Shown: positions 25,837-34,572 of the stretch, in pieces
Layout of the letters: every line of letters begins with the position of its first letter
Numbering within the stretch: position 1 is the stretch's first letter
Assembly (NCBI RefSeq): GCF_007833635.1
Contig: NZ_CP031125.1
Location: 992,001 to 1,056,000, forward strand
Reading direction: 5' to 3'
DNA from: Candidatus Pelagibacter sp. FZCC0015
GTDB taxonomy: Bacteria; Pseudomonadota; Alphaproteobacteria; Pelagibacterales; Pelagibacteraceae
DNA length: 64,000 nt
Position numbers and translations under genes: made by a program
The notes under the pieces: generated by a model
Told to the model about the DNA's origin: nothing
The model's database searches: none
What the model saw: the letters and a program-made list of their open reading frames with translations, nothing else

Positions 25837-26197
25837 AGGATTTTAAAGCATCATAAATAAGTTCTTTAGTGGTCTCACCAATGCTTCTGTAAACTTCTTT
25901 ATTATCTTTAAAAATTAAAAGTGTTGTTTGATATTGAACGTTAAAAATTTGAGCAATTTCTTTATTTGTTACATCAAAAGCAAAGTACTCCATATTATCA
26001 AAATCATTTTTTGCTTTTTCAAGAACTTTCATTTGGCTAGCACAAGATGTACAATATTTAATCCAAGAACTAACTACCACAACTTTTCCCTCTGATAGAG
26101 CTTTATCAAACAACTCTTTACTATAAGTGGTTTCTTTTCCAATTGCCTTGGTGCTAAATGCTAATACAAAACAGATAAATACTAAAAATTTTTTCAT
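25829..26197 (-). CDS. Secreted thioredoxin-like protein
   Basis: A 122-residue protein with an N-terminal signal peptide (about 20 residues, ending KAIGK) and a thioredoxin fold. The active-site pair is CTSC (Cys49, Cys52) in SSWIKYCTSCASQ. The cis-Pro position after QYQTT appears to be occupied by Thr rather than Pro (TTLLIF), which would be unusual for thioredoxin. It probably works as a periplasmic thiol oxidoreductase. It converges with thiV and is divergent from an ABC exporter. Confidence 0.75.
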   Translation of the reverse strand: MKKFLVFICFVLAFSTKAIGKETTYSKELFDKALSEGKVVVVSSWIKYCTSCASQMKVLEKAKNDFDNMEYFAFDVTNKEIAQIFNVQYQTTLLIFKDNKEVYRSIGETTKELIYDALKSSI

Positions 26198-26266
26198 TAA
26201 ACCAAAATTAAGCTAAATTTTAATTTATTGTAATACTATAAATTGTCTCTATATATGCCTAACCAC

Positions 26267-27202
26267 ATGTCAAACGAGCAAATAAGCATAAATAACCTGT
26301 CAAAAGTATACGATAATGGTTTTGAGGCATTAAAAAAAATAAACCTAAATATTAAGAAGGGTGAAATTTTTGCAATGCTTGGACCAAATGGTGCAGGAAA
26401 AACTACACTTATAAGTATTATCTGTGGAATAGTAAGACCATCTTCTGGGAAAGTTACAGTAGATGAATTTGATATTATTGATGATTATAGAGAAACAAGA
26501 TCTAGAATTGGATTAGTTCCTCAAGAGTTAACTTTAGAGCAATTTGAAACTGTATTTAATAACGTTTCATATTCTAGAGGTTTGTACGGGAAAAAACCTG
26601 AACCTAAACATATTGAGAAAGTTTTAAAAGATCTAAGTCTATGGGATAAAAAAGATTTAAGGCTTAGACAATTATCTGGGGGAATGAAAAGAAGAGTTTT
26701 AATTGCAAAAGCATTATCTCATGAACCAACCATTTTATTTTTAGATGAACCAACTGCTGGTGTTGATGTTGAGTTAAGGCAGGATATGTGGAAAGTTGTT
26801 GAGAGTTTAAGAAAAACTGGTGTTACAATAATTTTAACAACACACTACATAGAGGAAGCCGAAGCTATTGCAGATAGAGTAGGGGTAATCAATCAAGGAG
26901 AAATTATAGTGGTTGATGAAACAAAAGAATTATTAAAGAAAATGGGCCACAAGAAACTCACTGTGGACTTACAAGAAGAAGTTAAAGAATTACCAAGCAG
27001 TTTAGAAAAATATAATCTTGAAATTGGTAAAGATAAAATGTCAATTGATTACACTTATAATGTTCAAGCAAAACAAACAGGGATTACAAATTTACTTCAA
27101 GATTTAAAAGATGCAGGTTTAAAATTAAAAGATTTAAAAACAGAACAAAGCACATTAGAAAAAATATTTGTCAGTTTAGTAAAGGAAAATAATGAAATTT
27201 AA
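26267..27202 (+). CDS. ABC-2 type transporter ATPase (YadG-like)
   Basis: A 311-residue ATPase from the ATG at 26267; earlier in-frame ATG (26255) and TTG (26243) exist, but this start gives the usual short N-terminus before [12 protein letters not shown]. Walker [10 protein letters not shown], signature [15 protein letters not shown] and Walker [13 protein letters not shown] are intact, with the switch His in [10 protein letters not shown]. The C-terminal 90 residues are the extension found in YadG/DrrA-type exporters. It overlaps the permease gene by 11 bp. Substrate is not known. Confidence 0.9.
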   Translation: MSNEQISINNLSKVYDNGFEALKKINLNIKKGEIFAMLGPNGAGKTTLISIICGIVRPSSGKVTVDEFDIIDDYRETRSRIGLVPQELTLEQFETVFNNVSYSRGLYGKKPEPKHIEKVLKDLSLWDKKDLRLRQLSGGMKRRVLIAKALSHEPTILFLDEPTAGVDVELRQDMWKVVESLRKTGVTIILTTHYIEEAEAIADRVGVINQGEIIVVDETKELLKKMGHKKLTVDLQEEVKELPSSLEKYNLEIGKDKMSIDYTYNVQAKQTGITNLLQDLKDAGLKLKDLKTEQSTLEKIFVSLVKENNEI

Positions 27203-27959
27203 TTATTATGCTTTTAAAGCAATTTATCTACATGAGATGGATAGATTTAAACGAACATTGATGCAATCGTTGTTATCGCCAGTTTTATCTACCTCTTTAT
27301 ATTTTATTGTTTTTGGATCAGTAATTGGAGGCTATGTAGAAAATATTGATGGGATTAGTTATGGATCATACATTGTTCCAGGTTTATTGATGCTTACTCT
27401 TTTAACTCAATCAATCAGTAACACATCCTTTGGTATATTTTTTCCTAAATTTAATGGAACTATTTATGAAATCTTGGCAGCTCCCATATCAACTTTAGAA
27501 ATTGTTCTTGCTTTTGTTGGTGCTGGTGCAACAAAAACTTTAATTGTAGGTTTTGTAATTTTTATAACGGCAACATTTTTTGTAGAGGTAGATGTAAAAT
27601 ATCCTTTATTAATGATATTTTTATTAGTTTTAGTTGCTTTTACTTTTGCCTTGTTTGGTTTTTTAATCGGATTGATGAGTTCTAACTTTGAGCAAATGTC
27701 AATTATACCAACACTAGTTATTACTCCGATGGTATTTTTAGGTGGAAGTTTATATTCTTTAGATATGCTGCCAGAATTTTGGCAGATGGTTACATATTTT
27801 AATCCAGTAGTTTATTTAATAAATGGATTAAGATTTTCATTTTATGGAGTATCAGATTTTAATATTTGGGTTAGTATCGTTTCTATGGTTGCTTTTTTAT
27901 TAGGATGCATCACGATTGTTACTATCTTACTTAAAAAAGGGTACAATATTAAATCTTAG
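27192..27959 (+). CDS. ABC-2 type transporter permease (YadH-like)
   Basis: A 255-residue membrane protein with six predicted helices. It has the ABC-2 features [14 protein letters not shown] near residues 57-70, [10 protein letters not shown] near 97 and the C-terminal [18 protein letters not shown]...[11 protein letters not shown] region. It pairs with the ATPase just upstream as in the E. coli yadGH genes, whose substrate is also not established. It ends 4 bp into the convergent dmdA gene. Confidence 0.9.
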   Translation: MKFNYYAFKAIYLHEMDRFKRTLMQSLLSPVLSTSLYFIVFGSVIGGYVENIDGISYGSYIVPGLLMLTLLTQSISNTSFGIFFPKFNGTIYEILAAPISTLEIVLAFVGAGATKTLIVGFVIFITATFFVEVDVKYPLLMIFLLVLVAFTFALFGFLIGLMSSNFEQMSIIPTLVITPMVFLGGSLYSLDMLPEFWQMVTYFNPVVYLINGLRFSFYGVSDFNIWVSIVSMVAFLLGCITIVTILLKKGYNIKS

Positions 27960-29095
27960 CTACTAGCTATTTTCTTTTTAGGATCATAAAAAGGTTTTTC
28001 TACAATTGTAGCAGAATATTTTCCTTCATGAGTTTGAACATCTAATTGATTCCCTAATTCAGAATAATTTATTTCTATCATTGCAAGTGCAATATTCTTT
28101 TTTAATCTAGGTGAATATACAGCTGAAGTTACTTTACCAATTATTTTACCATCTTTTTCAATTGGCCAAAAAGTTGTGTTAGGTCCTGATAAAGGATCAC
28201 AATCAATGATAAGGCCAACCTGTTTTCTTTTTATTCCATTTTGCTTAATCTTTTTTAGAGCTTCTTTACCTATAAAGTCTATATCAGTTTCTAAATTTAC
28301 TAATCTATCAAATCCTAATTCGTATGGATTTGTATGAATATCTGCGTCTGCATGATATGAAAGCATACCGCCTTCAATCCTTCTAATTGATGATGTATGA
28401 CCTGGTTGAATTCCATGTTCTTTACCAGCAGCCATAATTTTTTCATATAATTCATTTCCTTTTGAACCATCTCTTAAATATATTTCGTAACCAAGTTCAC
28501 TTGACCAACCTGTTCTTGAAACAATTAATGGAATTCCATCAAGTTTATATTCTCTTAGCCAATAATATTTAAGATCTCTGATATCTTCACCAAATAGTTT
28601 GACCATTATTTCTTGTGAGGTAGGACCTTGTAACTGCAGAGGGGATACATCTGGTTCAGATATTTTAACATCTAAACCTGAATTAATCGCAACACCTTGT
28701 GCCCATAACAAAACATCACTATCTGCCAAGGATAACCAAAAATGATTTTCTGCTAATCTTAGTAAAACTGGATCGTTTAATATGCCTCCATCGTTATTTA
28801 CGATTAATACATATTTACACTGTCCTATTGATAATTTTGAAAGGTCTCTAGGAGTTAATAATTGAATAAATTTGTAGGCATCAGGACCAGTTATTTCAAC
28901 CTGTCTCTCAACCGCCACATCACATAAAATTGATTTTTCAATAAGGTTCCAAAAGTTTTGCTCAGGACTTCCAAAGTCTCTTGGAATATACATATGATTA
29001 TATACAGAAAAACCTGTAGCCCCCCATTTTACAGTAGAGTCAAAATATGGAGACTTTCTTATTTGTGTTCCAAAACCAAAGTTTTTATTAGACAT
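27956..29095 (-). CDS. dmdA: Dimethylsulfoniopropionate demethylase
   Basis: A 379-residue member of the GcvT aminomethyltransferase family. The N-terminal region (NFGFGTQIRKSPYF, SVYNHMYIPRDFGSPEQ, CDVAVERQVEITGPDAY) and the central RTGWSSELGYEIYL are those of DmdA rather than glycine-cleavage T protein, and match closely what I recall of the Pelagibacter enzyme. DmdA moves one methyl group of the algal osmolyte DMSP to tetrahydrofolate and leaves methylmercaptopropionate. A good AAGGG Shine-Dalgarno lies 6 bases before the ATG. The gene lies 90 bp downstream of aceA on the same strand, beyond the aceA terminator. Confidence 0.92.
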   Translation of the reverse strand: MSNKNFGFGTQIRKSPYFDSTVKWGATGFSVYNHMYIPRDFGSPEQNFWNLIEKSILCDVAVERQVEITGPDAYKFIQLLTPRDLSKLSIGQCKYVLIVNNDGGILNDPVLLRLAENHFWLSLADSDVLLWAQGVAINSGLDVKISEPDVSPLQLQGPTSQEIMVKLFGEDIRDLKYYWLREYKLDGIPLIVSRTGWSSELGYEIYLRDGSKGNELYEKIMAAGKEHGIQPGHTSSIRRIEGGMLSYHADADIHTNPYELGFDRLVNLETDIDFIGKEALKKIKQNGIKRKQVGLIIDCDPLSGPNTTFWPIEKDGKIIGKVTSAVYSPRLKKNIALAMIEINYSELGNQLDVQTHEGKYSATIVEKPFYDPKKKIASS

Positions 29096-29131
29096 TTGTG
29101 ACCCTTAACAGTCTTGGTATGAATTACAAAC

Positions 29132-29156
29132 AAAAAAATAGCCCTGTTAAGGGCTA
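29132..29156 (-). terminator. Intrinsic terminator downstream of isocitrate lyase gene
   Basis: On the minus strand the arms TAGCCCT and AGGGCTA (29139-29145 and 29150-29156) enclose a 4-base loop and are followed by seven T (29138-29132). The dmdA ATG is only 37 bases beyond the end of the T run, so dmdA relies either on read-through or on a promoter overlapping the hairpin. Confidence 0.88.
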
Positions 29157-29185
29157 CTAAAAAAATGGAGAGGGAAGTTATTTTT

Positions 29186-30460
29186 TTAAAACTGTTCTGA
29201 CTCTGTAGATCCAGCCATTGCTGTAGTTGAGCTTTGACCGCTACTGATAGTATTTGATACTGCATCAAAATAAGATGTACCAACTTCTCTTTGGTGTTTA
29301 ACACTAGTATAACCATCTTTTTCTCGAGCAAATTCTTGTTGTTGAATTCTAGAGTATGCAGTCATACCTTCTTTTCTATATTTTTCAGCAAGTTCAAAGA
29401 TTGCAATATTTTGAGTATGAAAACCAGCAAGAGTAATAAATTGAAATTTATAACCCATTTTTGCAATTTCTTGTTGGAATGAAGCAATTTCATCATCGCT
29501 TAAATGTTTTTTCCAATTAAAAGAAGGTGAACAATTATAAGCTAAAAGTTTTCCAGGAAATTTTTCATGTATTGCATCAGCAAACTTTTTAGCTTCTGCT
29601 AAATTAGGCGTTGCTGTTTCACACCAAATTAAATCAGCATAAGGTGCATAAGCTAAACCTCTAGAGATAGCTTGTTCAATTCCATCTTTTACATAATGAA
29701 AACCTTCAGGAGATCTTTCACCTGTTAAAAATGGTTTATCATTTTCATCAAAATCATTCGTAATTAGTTTTGCAGCATTTGCATCTGTTCTAGCCAAAAT
29801 AATTAATGGAACTTCTGCAATATCAGCAGCTAACCTTGCAGCTTTAAGATTTTTTACCATTGTTCCTGTTGGCACCAAAACCTTACCACCCATATGACCA
29901 CATTTTTTTTCACTAGCTAGCTGATCTTCAAAGTGTACACCTGCAGCACCTGCTCTTATAAATTTTTTAGTTAATTCAAATACATTTAATGGACCACCAA
30001 ATCCTGCTTCACCATCAGCAATAATAGGCAACATATAATCTGTTCTATCCTCTTTTTTCATATCACCATCTTGCATTTCCATATGTTGAATTTGATCAGC
30101 TCTAATTAAAGAATTATTCATAGATTCAACTAATTTTGGTGCACTGTCATATGGATATAGAGATTGATCCGGGTACATTTCACCAGCTGTATTAGCATCA
30201 GCAGCAACTTGCCATCCGCTTAAATAAATTGCTTTTAAACCAGCTTTTGCATGTTGAACTGCTTGATTACCTGACAAAGAGCCGAGCGTGTTCACGTATG
30301 GCTCAGAATTTAATAATTTCCAAAGTTTTTGAGATTGGTTTTTACACAAAGAATACTCAATTTTAATTGAGCCTCTTAATCTTTCAACTTCTTCCTCAGT
30401 ATAGTCTCTTTTTATTCCAGCAAATCTTTTTAAGTCGTATGAGATTTTTTCTGCACTCAT
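29186..30460 (-). CDS. aceA: Isocitrate lyase
   Basis: A 424-residue isocitrate lyase, first enzyme of the glyoxylate shunt, which cleaves isocitrate to succinate and glyoxylate. The catalytic KKCGHM loop is at residues 185-190, and [10 protein letters not shown] near 81-90, [10 protein letters not shown] near 147-156 and the substrate motif NCSPSFNWK are present. Length is normal. It is preceded by a 53-residue ORF and is divergent from a ScfR/RamB-type regulator. In actinobacteria RamB regulates this same gene, so control by the neighbour is likely. Confidence 0.96.
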   Translation of the reverse strand: MSAEKISYDLKRFAGIKRDYTEEEVERLRGSIKIEYSLCKNQSQKLWKLLNSEPYVNTLGSLSGNQAVQHAKAGLKAIYLSGWQVAADANTAGEMYPDQSLYPYDSAPKLVESMNNSLIRADQIQHMEMQDGDMKKEDRTDYMLPIIADGEAGFGGPLNVFELTKKFIRAGAAGVHFEDQLASEKKCGHMGGKVLVPTGTMVKNLKAARLAADIAEVPLIILARTDANAAKLITNDFDENDKPFLTGERSPEGFHYVKDGIEQAISRGLAYAPYADLIWCETATPNLAEAKKFADAIHEKFPGKLLAYNCSPSFNWKKHLSDDEIASFQQEIAKMGYKFQFITLAGFHTQNIAIFELAEKYRKEGMTAYSRIQQQEFAREKDGYTSVKHQREVGTSYFDAVSNTISSGQSSTTAMAGSTESEQF

Positions 30461-30511
30461 TTGTTAGTTTCCTTTGTGTTTTAATTTAGAAAATTGAATA
30501 AGAAGAATGAA

Positions 30512-30673
30512 CTAGTTGCTATCGTCTAAGGCTTTGATTAGCTCACTCATTCCACTTGAACCCCAATCACAATGATCATCTCTCATATAGATTCCTCTAC
30601 TGTTGTGTTGATCTAAGTCCTCTTTTTTGATGATTTGAGCTTCATTTTCTGTGTTTTTTAAATTTTTATCCAT
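30512..30673 (-). CDS. Small acidic protein upstream of aceA, 53 residues
   Basis: The ATG at 30673 opens a 53-residue reading frame on the aceA strand that stops 51 bp before aceA. The product is acidic, with a polar N-terminus and a C-terminal block RGIYMRDDHCDWGSSGMSEL that looks structured and may be conserved (about residues 27-46). It has no signal peptide or membrane helix. I do not recognise a family. Being the only ORF between aceA and its regulator, and starting just after a TTTACAAA repeat pair, it is a good candidate for the first gene of the aceA transcript. Confidence 0.6.
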   Translation of the reverse strand: MDKNLKNTENEAQIIKKEDLDQHNSRGIYMRDDHCDWGSSGMSELIKALDDSN

Positions 30674-30686
30674 GTAAATTATATAT

Positions 30687-30778
30687 TTTACAGAATTTAC
30701 AAAATCTATAAAAAACGTTAAAAAGCTTTGTAAATAGGGAAAAAATATTGTAAAAATAAATTTACAAAATTTACAAAT
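30687..30778. promoter_or_regulatory. TTTACAAA-type repeat array, putative ScfR/RamB operators
   Basis: Six related half-sites lie between the 53-residue ORF and the regulator. TTTACAGAA/TTTACAAAA (30687-30704) and TTTACAAAA/TTTACAAAT (30761-30778) are direct repeats with a 9-bp period; TTGTAAA occurs inverted at 30728-30734 and 30748-30754. One pair lies beside each divergent start, so both auto-regulation and aceA control are suggested. The motif resembles the TTTGCAAA-like sites known for RamB-type regulators. Confidence 0.65.
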
Positions 30779-30785
30779 AGTAAAT

Positions 30786-32219
30786 ATGAGTCAAATAGAT
30801 TTAAAAATAGGCCCAAAAATCAAGTCTTTTAGAAGACAGCTTGGTCTACAAGCAAACAAATTAGCAGAAGATTTAAACATTTCACCAAGTTATTTAAATC
30901 TTATTGAAAGTGGAAAAAGAAAAATTGATGGTGATCTACTATTAAACTTATGTGAAAGATTAAATATTCAGTTATCAGATCTTACTTCAAAAACAGATAT
31001 TAATCTTCAAAATACAATCTCAGAAATTTTAGATGATAGTTTATTTGAGGATTTAGATATTTTAGGACCTGAAGTAAAAGATTTAGTTAGTACCAATCCA
31101 AAAATTGGAAAAGCAATTGTAAGACTTGGAGATATTTTAAAAAAAAAAGATCACGAGCTAATTAATAAGATAGAAAAAATTTCTGGTAAAATTGTTGATA
31201 ATAGAAAAAATTCTTTTCCAGGAGAAGTTATTTCAGACTTTTTACAAGAAAATAAAAATTACTTTCCTAAGTTAGAAGAATTTGCCAATAAAGTATTTGA
31301 TAAGATTCAAAAAAATAATCGTACAAGATACATAGCTTTATGTGAATATTTATATTCAGAATATTCAATTACTGTAAAAGATGTAATTCCTGATGAAAGC
31401 AAACCATTTTCAAAAATTTATAATAAAAATAAAAAAGAGTTATTGCTTAGTGATTACAGTTCACTGGAAACAAAAAAATTACATGCAGCTGCACAAATAG
31501 CACAAGAAGGTGCAAATAAAGAAATTGATGACTATCTTTCTAAATTTAGTTTTCCATCTGAGGAGTCAAAAAAGTTAACTAAAGTTGCTTTGCTAAATTA
31601 TTGCGGAGCAGCTATTTTAATGCCTTATAAATTATTTCATTCTGAGTGTAAAAAGCTAAAATATGATTTAGAGTTACTTCAAAATACTTTTGCAACATCT
31701 TTTGAACAAGTAGCTCACAGAGTAACGTGTCTTCAAGACCCAAAACTTCCTGGAATTCCTTTTCATTTTTTAAGAGTTGATATGGCAGGTAACATTTCTA
31801 AAAGATTTTCTTTATCAGGTATAGATATCCCAAGATATGGTGGTGCTTGTCCACGATGGAATGTTTATTCTGCTTTTACTAGACCAGGGGTTATTCAAGC
31901 AGCTGTTAGTAAAATGAATAATGGTGAAAAATACGTTTGTATTGCAAGAACTGTTGAAAAAGGTATTGGACGATTTGGTCAAGCTAAAAGTGTTTTATCT
32001 ATAGGACTTGGTTGTGATGCAAAATACGCAAAAGATTTTGTTTATACTGAAAACGTAAATATAAATGATAAATCTACTGAAATTCCAATTGGAGTTTCTT
32101 GCAGAACCTGTGACAGATTAGATTGTTCACAAAGAGCATTCCCCCCATTACATAAAAAATTTGATGTTGATTTAAATACAAGAGGTGTTTCGGTTTATGT
32201 CAGCGATGACAAAGCTTAA
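30786..32219 (+). CDS. XRE-family regulator of the ScfR/RamB type (short-chain fatty acyl-CoA regulator)
   Basis: A 477-residue transcription factor. Residues 8-62 are an XRE helix-turn-helix (IKSFRRQLGLQANKLAEDL...SPSYLNLIESGKR). The middle part corresponds to the IrrE-like domain but without an HExxH metal motif: HAAAQIAQEG stands in its place. The C-terminal part is the ScfR (DUF2083) domain with FRVDMAGNISKRFS, GGACPRW and a Cys cluster CRTCDRLDCSQRAFPP near residues 440-456. Relatives such as RamB and PrpR/MldR control acetate, propionate and glyoxylate genes. It is divergent from aceA, which makes it the likely regulator of the shunt. Confidence 0.88.
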   Translation: MSQIDLKIGPKIKSFRRQLGLQANKLAEDLNISPSYLNLIESGKRKIDGDLLLNLCERLNIQLSDLTSKTDINLQNTISEILDDSLFEDLDILGPEVKDLVSTNPKIGKAIVRLGDILKKKDHELINKIEKISGKIVDNRKNSFPGEVISDFLQENKNYFPKLEEFANKVFDKIQKNNRTRYIALCEYLYSEYSITVKDVIPDESKPFSKIYNKNKKELLLSDYSSLETKKLHAAAQIAQEGANKEIDDYLSKFSFPSEESKKLTKVALLNYCGAAILMPYKLFHSECKKLKYDLELLQNTFATSFEQVAHRVTCLQDPKLPGIPFHFLRVDMAGNISKRFSLSGIDIPRYGGACPRWNVYSAFTRPGVIQAAVSKMNNGEKYVCIARTVEKGIGRFGQAKSVLSIGLGCDAKYAKDFVYTENVNINDKSTEIPIGVSCRTCDRLDCSQRAFPPLHKKFDVDLNTRGVSVYVSDDKA

Positions 32220-32221
32220 TT

Positions 32222-32386
32222 ATGATTAAATATATACTGCCAGCTATAATTATTTTTTTATTAGTATTATTCTGGGAACAAATCACTGAGTTCGTAGAAA
32301 AAAAATTCAATATTAAGCTTAATTATATTGTTGTTAGCTCCATTATTGCTGCGATAGCAGTTATCCTTTTACTCCTAAATTACTAG
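32222..32386 (+). CDS. Small membrane protein, 54 residues
   Basis: The ATG at 32222 follows the regulator stop by two bases. The product has two hydrophobic segments (about residues 4-18 and 34-53) separated by a charged loop EQITEFVEKKFNIK, so a helical hairpin in the membrane is likely. It ends 5 bp before the GNAT gene. No family is recognised. Position and clean spacing make a real gene likely. Confidence 0.55.
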   Translation: MIKYILPAIIIFLLVLFWEQITEFVEKKFNIKLNYIVVSSIIAAIAVILLLLNY

Positions 32387-32391
32387 GATTC

Positions 32392-32661
32392 ATGAACAGT
32401 CTGGAAGTTTCAAATTTTGAAATTGAGGAAACTGAGGGAGTTTTTACCTTTAAAAATGAAAATACAACAATAGGCTTTGTTAGATTTAATGAAAAAGGTG
32501 AGGTAGAGTATATTTTTGTTAATCCAATTTTTAGAAAACAAGGGTTAGCAACTAAACTATTACAATTAGTAAAACAAAAAACTGGAAAAGAAATAATACT
32601 TCAGGAACCAATTAGCCCTTTAGGATCGAAATTATTAAAATCATTAAATAAATGGAAATAA
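32392..32661 (+). CDS. Small GNAT-family N-acetyltransferase
   Basis: An 89-residue protein with a minimal GNAT core. Beta strands in FEIEETEGVFTF and TTIGFVRFN are followed by VEYIFVNPIFRKQGLATKLLQLV, which holds the acetyl-CoA pyrophosphate loop RKQGLA near residues 57-62. It is like the small YjdJ/GTT-type acetyltransferases. Its stop region overlaps the start of the TauE/SafE gene by 10 bp. Substrate unknown. Confidence 0.75.
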   Translation: MNSLEVSNFEIEETEGVFTFKNENTTIGFVRFNEKGEVEYIFVNPIFRKQGLATKLLQLVKQKTGKEIILQEPISPLGSKLLKSLNKWK

Positions 32662-33398
32662 ACTTATTATTTTTTTTTACAGTTGTTCCAGCCATAATTT
32701 TATACGGAATTGCAAAATCAGGCCTAGGTGGATCCATGACTTTAATTTCTGTTCCGTTAATGACAATAGTGATGCCGCTAAATCAAGCTTTAGGAATTAT
32801 TTTACCGATTTTAATATTTTCAGATTTCATAGCTGTCTATAAATATAGAAAAGAATTTGATTTAGGAACTTTAAAATTGATGGTTCCATTTGCAGCGATT
32901 GGTATAATTATTGGCTCTTTAACCTTTTCATATTTTTCAGAAGATTTATTAAAATTTGTAATTGGAGTAATGGGTTTCTTGTTTGCAGGTCATTATTTCT
33001 TTTTTAAAAAAGACAAAGAAAAAAAATCAGAGAAAAATTTTTTAAAAGGCGGAATATGTTCGGTGGTTGCAGGTTTTACAAGTTTTTGTGTCCATGCTGG
33101 AGGAACTCCAACCAGTCTTTACTTACTTCCACTTAGAATGAAAAAAGAAATCTATGTTGGAACAAGAATATTTTTTTTCACTTTTGTGAATTTAATTAAA
33201 CTTCCTTTGTATATTAATTTATCTATGACAAATATAGAATCTTTTAAACAGTCAGCAATATTATTTCCAGTTGCGTTATTAGGGATATTGATCGGATATA
33301 AATTACTTAAAATTATCGAAGAAAAATTATTTTATAATTTTATATATGCTCTAATTTTCATAACTAGCACAAAGCTTTTATATGATTATCTAATATGA
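32652..33398 (+). CDS. TauE/SafE family membrane protein
   Basis: A 248-residue membrane protein with about eight helices. The family's glycine-rich motif GIAKSGLGGSMTLISVPLM is near residues 15-33 and the repeat version AGFTSFCVHAGGTPTSLYLLP near 135-155. TauE/SafE proteins export sulfite, sulfoacetate or other anions. It overlaps the GNAT gene by 10 bp. The substrate cannot be told; a second, longer family member lies in the apr locus at 62042. Confidence 0.88.
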   Translation: MEINLLFFFTVVPAIILYGIAKSGLGGSMTLISVPLMTIVMPLNQALGIILPILIFSDFIAVYKYRKEFDLGTLKLMVPFAAIGIIIGSLTFSYFSEDLLKFVIGVMGFLFAGHYFFFKKDKEKKSEKNFLKGGICSVVAGFTSFCVHAGGTPTSLYLLPLRMKKEIYVGTRIFFFTFVNLIKLPLYINLSMTNIESFKQSAILFPVALLGILIGYKLLKIIEEKLFYNFIYALIFITSTKLLYDYLI

Positions 33399-33448
33399 TT
33401 TTTTTACACATACTAAATTTTAAATAAATGTTTAAATTTAGTTAAATT

Positions 33449-34003
33449 ATGAAAAAAAAATTTAATCCAAGAATTAAAGCTAGATTAAGAAAAAATCGAC
33501 AAGTCTTAAGTAAAAATATTGATAACTTTTTTGGTTGGGTTAAAGGTGCAAAACTCGTTGAGCTTAAAGAATGCAATACAGATGAAGATCCTGTAAGACC
33601 AGAGTTAGATAATAAGTTTAGAACAGGATATGGAAGAAAAATTTTTGGAGTTGAATATAAAGGAGAAATTCATGCTGTTATGTGTTTTGCTTATACAAAC
33701 GAAATTCCAAAAAGTGTTGAAGAGTTAGAAAAACTTAGTACCGATGCATTTCTACAAACTGCTATGCGAGATCAGTCCGGTGGTCAAATAGCAATTGCTT
33801 ATACAGTATGGTCTAAAAAAAAGGGTGGAGGAAAGTTAATTGTAAAAGAAGTGTTCAAAAAAATTAAAAAATCTAATCATTTAAATAGATTAGTAACCCT
33901 CTCACCTTTAACAGAAATGGCAACTCATTTTCATGAGAGAAATGGTGCTAAATTAATTCAAATTAATGAAACTACACAAAATTTTGAATATAAAGTTATG
34001 TAA
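33449..34003 (+). CDS. Putative GNAT-fold protein resembling the malonyl-CoA decarboxylase C-terminal region
   Basis: A 184-residue basic protein I recognise only in part. The segment GGGKLIVKEVFKKIKK followed by LVTLSPLTEMATHFHERNGAKLI (about residues 130-172) resembles the acyl-CoA-binding and LSP motif of the malonyl-CoA decarboxylase GNAT domain, but the protein is less than half that length and lacks its helical N-terminal domain. It may be a stand-alone acyltransferase-like or decarboxylase-like enzyme. It is followed 2 bp later by a SOUL-family gene. Confidence 0.5.
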   Translation: MKKKFNPRIKARLRKNRQVLSKNIDNFFGWVKGAKLVELKECNTDEDPVRPELDNKFRTGYGRKIFGVEYKGEIHAVMCFAYTNEIPKSVEELEKLSTDAFLQTAMRDQSGGQIAIAYTVWSKKKGGGKLIVKEVFKKIKKSNHLNRLVTLSPLTEMATHFHERNGAKLIQINETTQNFEYKVM

Positions 34004-34005
34004 TA

Positions 34006-34572
34006 ATGAAAATTATAAAATTTTATTTTATAGTAATTTGTACTTTATTTATTTTACCTTATTCTGCAGTTATGGCTTACGAAGAAGCAAATTATGAAGT
34101 TATCTCTAAAAATGAGATTTATGAGATTAGAAAATATTCTGATCGTTTAGCGGTCGAAACAATGACATCTGGAATAGATAGTAATTTTAGAAAATTATTT
34201 AATTACATTTCAGGCAGAAACGATACTCAAGAGAAAATTAAAATGACTACCCCAGTTACCCAAGTTGAGAAAAATGGAAATATGAGTATGCAATTTTATT
34301 TACCCTCTAAATTTAACTCAGAAAATGTACCAAATCCAAGTAGGAAAGATGTTAAAATAGTTAACATTGAAGGAGGATACTACGCAGTGCTTAGGTATTC
34401 TGGACGAGCATCAGATGGAAATTTTATTAAGCATAAAGAAATTTTAGAAAAAGAGTTACAAAAAAACAAGATATCAATTATAAGCCCACCAATTAGAGCA
34501 ACTTATGATAGCCCATTTACCCTTCCAATGAATAGAAGAAACGAGGCTATGTTTAAAGTTGAATTAAATTGA
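34006..34572 (+). CDS. SOUL family haem-binding protein, secreted
   Basis: A 188-residue protein with a signal peptide (first 25 residues, ending VMAYEE). The SOUL/HBP hallmarks follow: YEVISKNEIYEIRKYSD near 30-46, FRKLFNYISGRN, KIKMTTPVTQ near 82-91 and the C-terminal RNEAMFKVEL. These proteins bind haem or related tetrapyrroles. It is likely periplasmic. It lies 2 bp after the GNAT-like gene and its stop overlaps the start of the carbonic anhydrase-like gene (TGATG). Confidence 0.88.
   Translation: MKIIKFYFIVICTLFILPYSAVMAYEEANYEVISKNEIYEIRKYSDRLAVETMTSGIDSNFRKLFNYISGRNDTQEKIKMTTPVTQVEKNGNMSMQFYLPSKFNSENVPNPSRKDVKIVNIEGGYYAVLRYSGRASDGNFIKHKEILEKELQKNKISIISPPIRATYDSPFTLPMNRRNEAMFKVELN

Noticed and set aside
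29059-29331. 90-residue minus-strand frame between aceA and dmdA
   Set aside because: It overlaps the end of aceA and the terminator in a different frame; composition is not protein-like.
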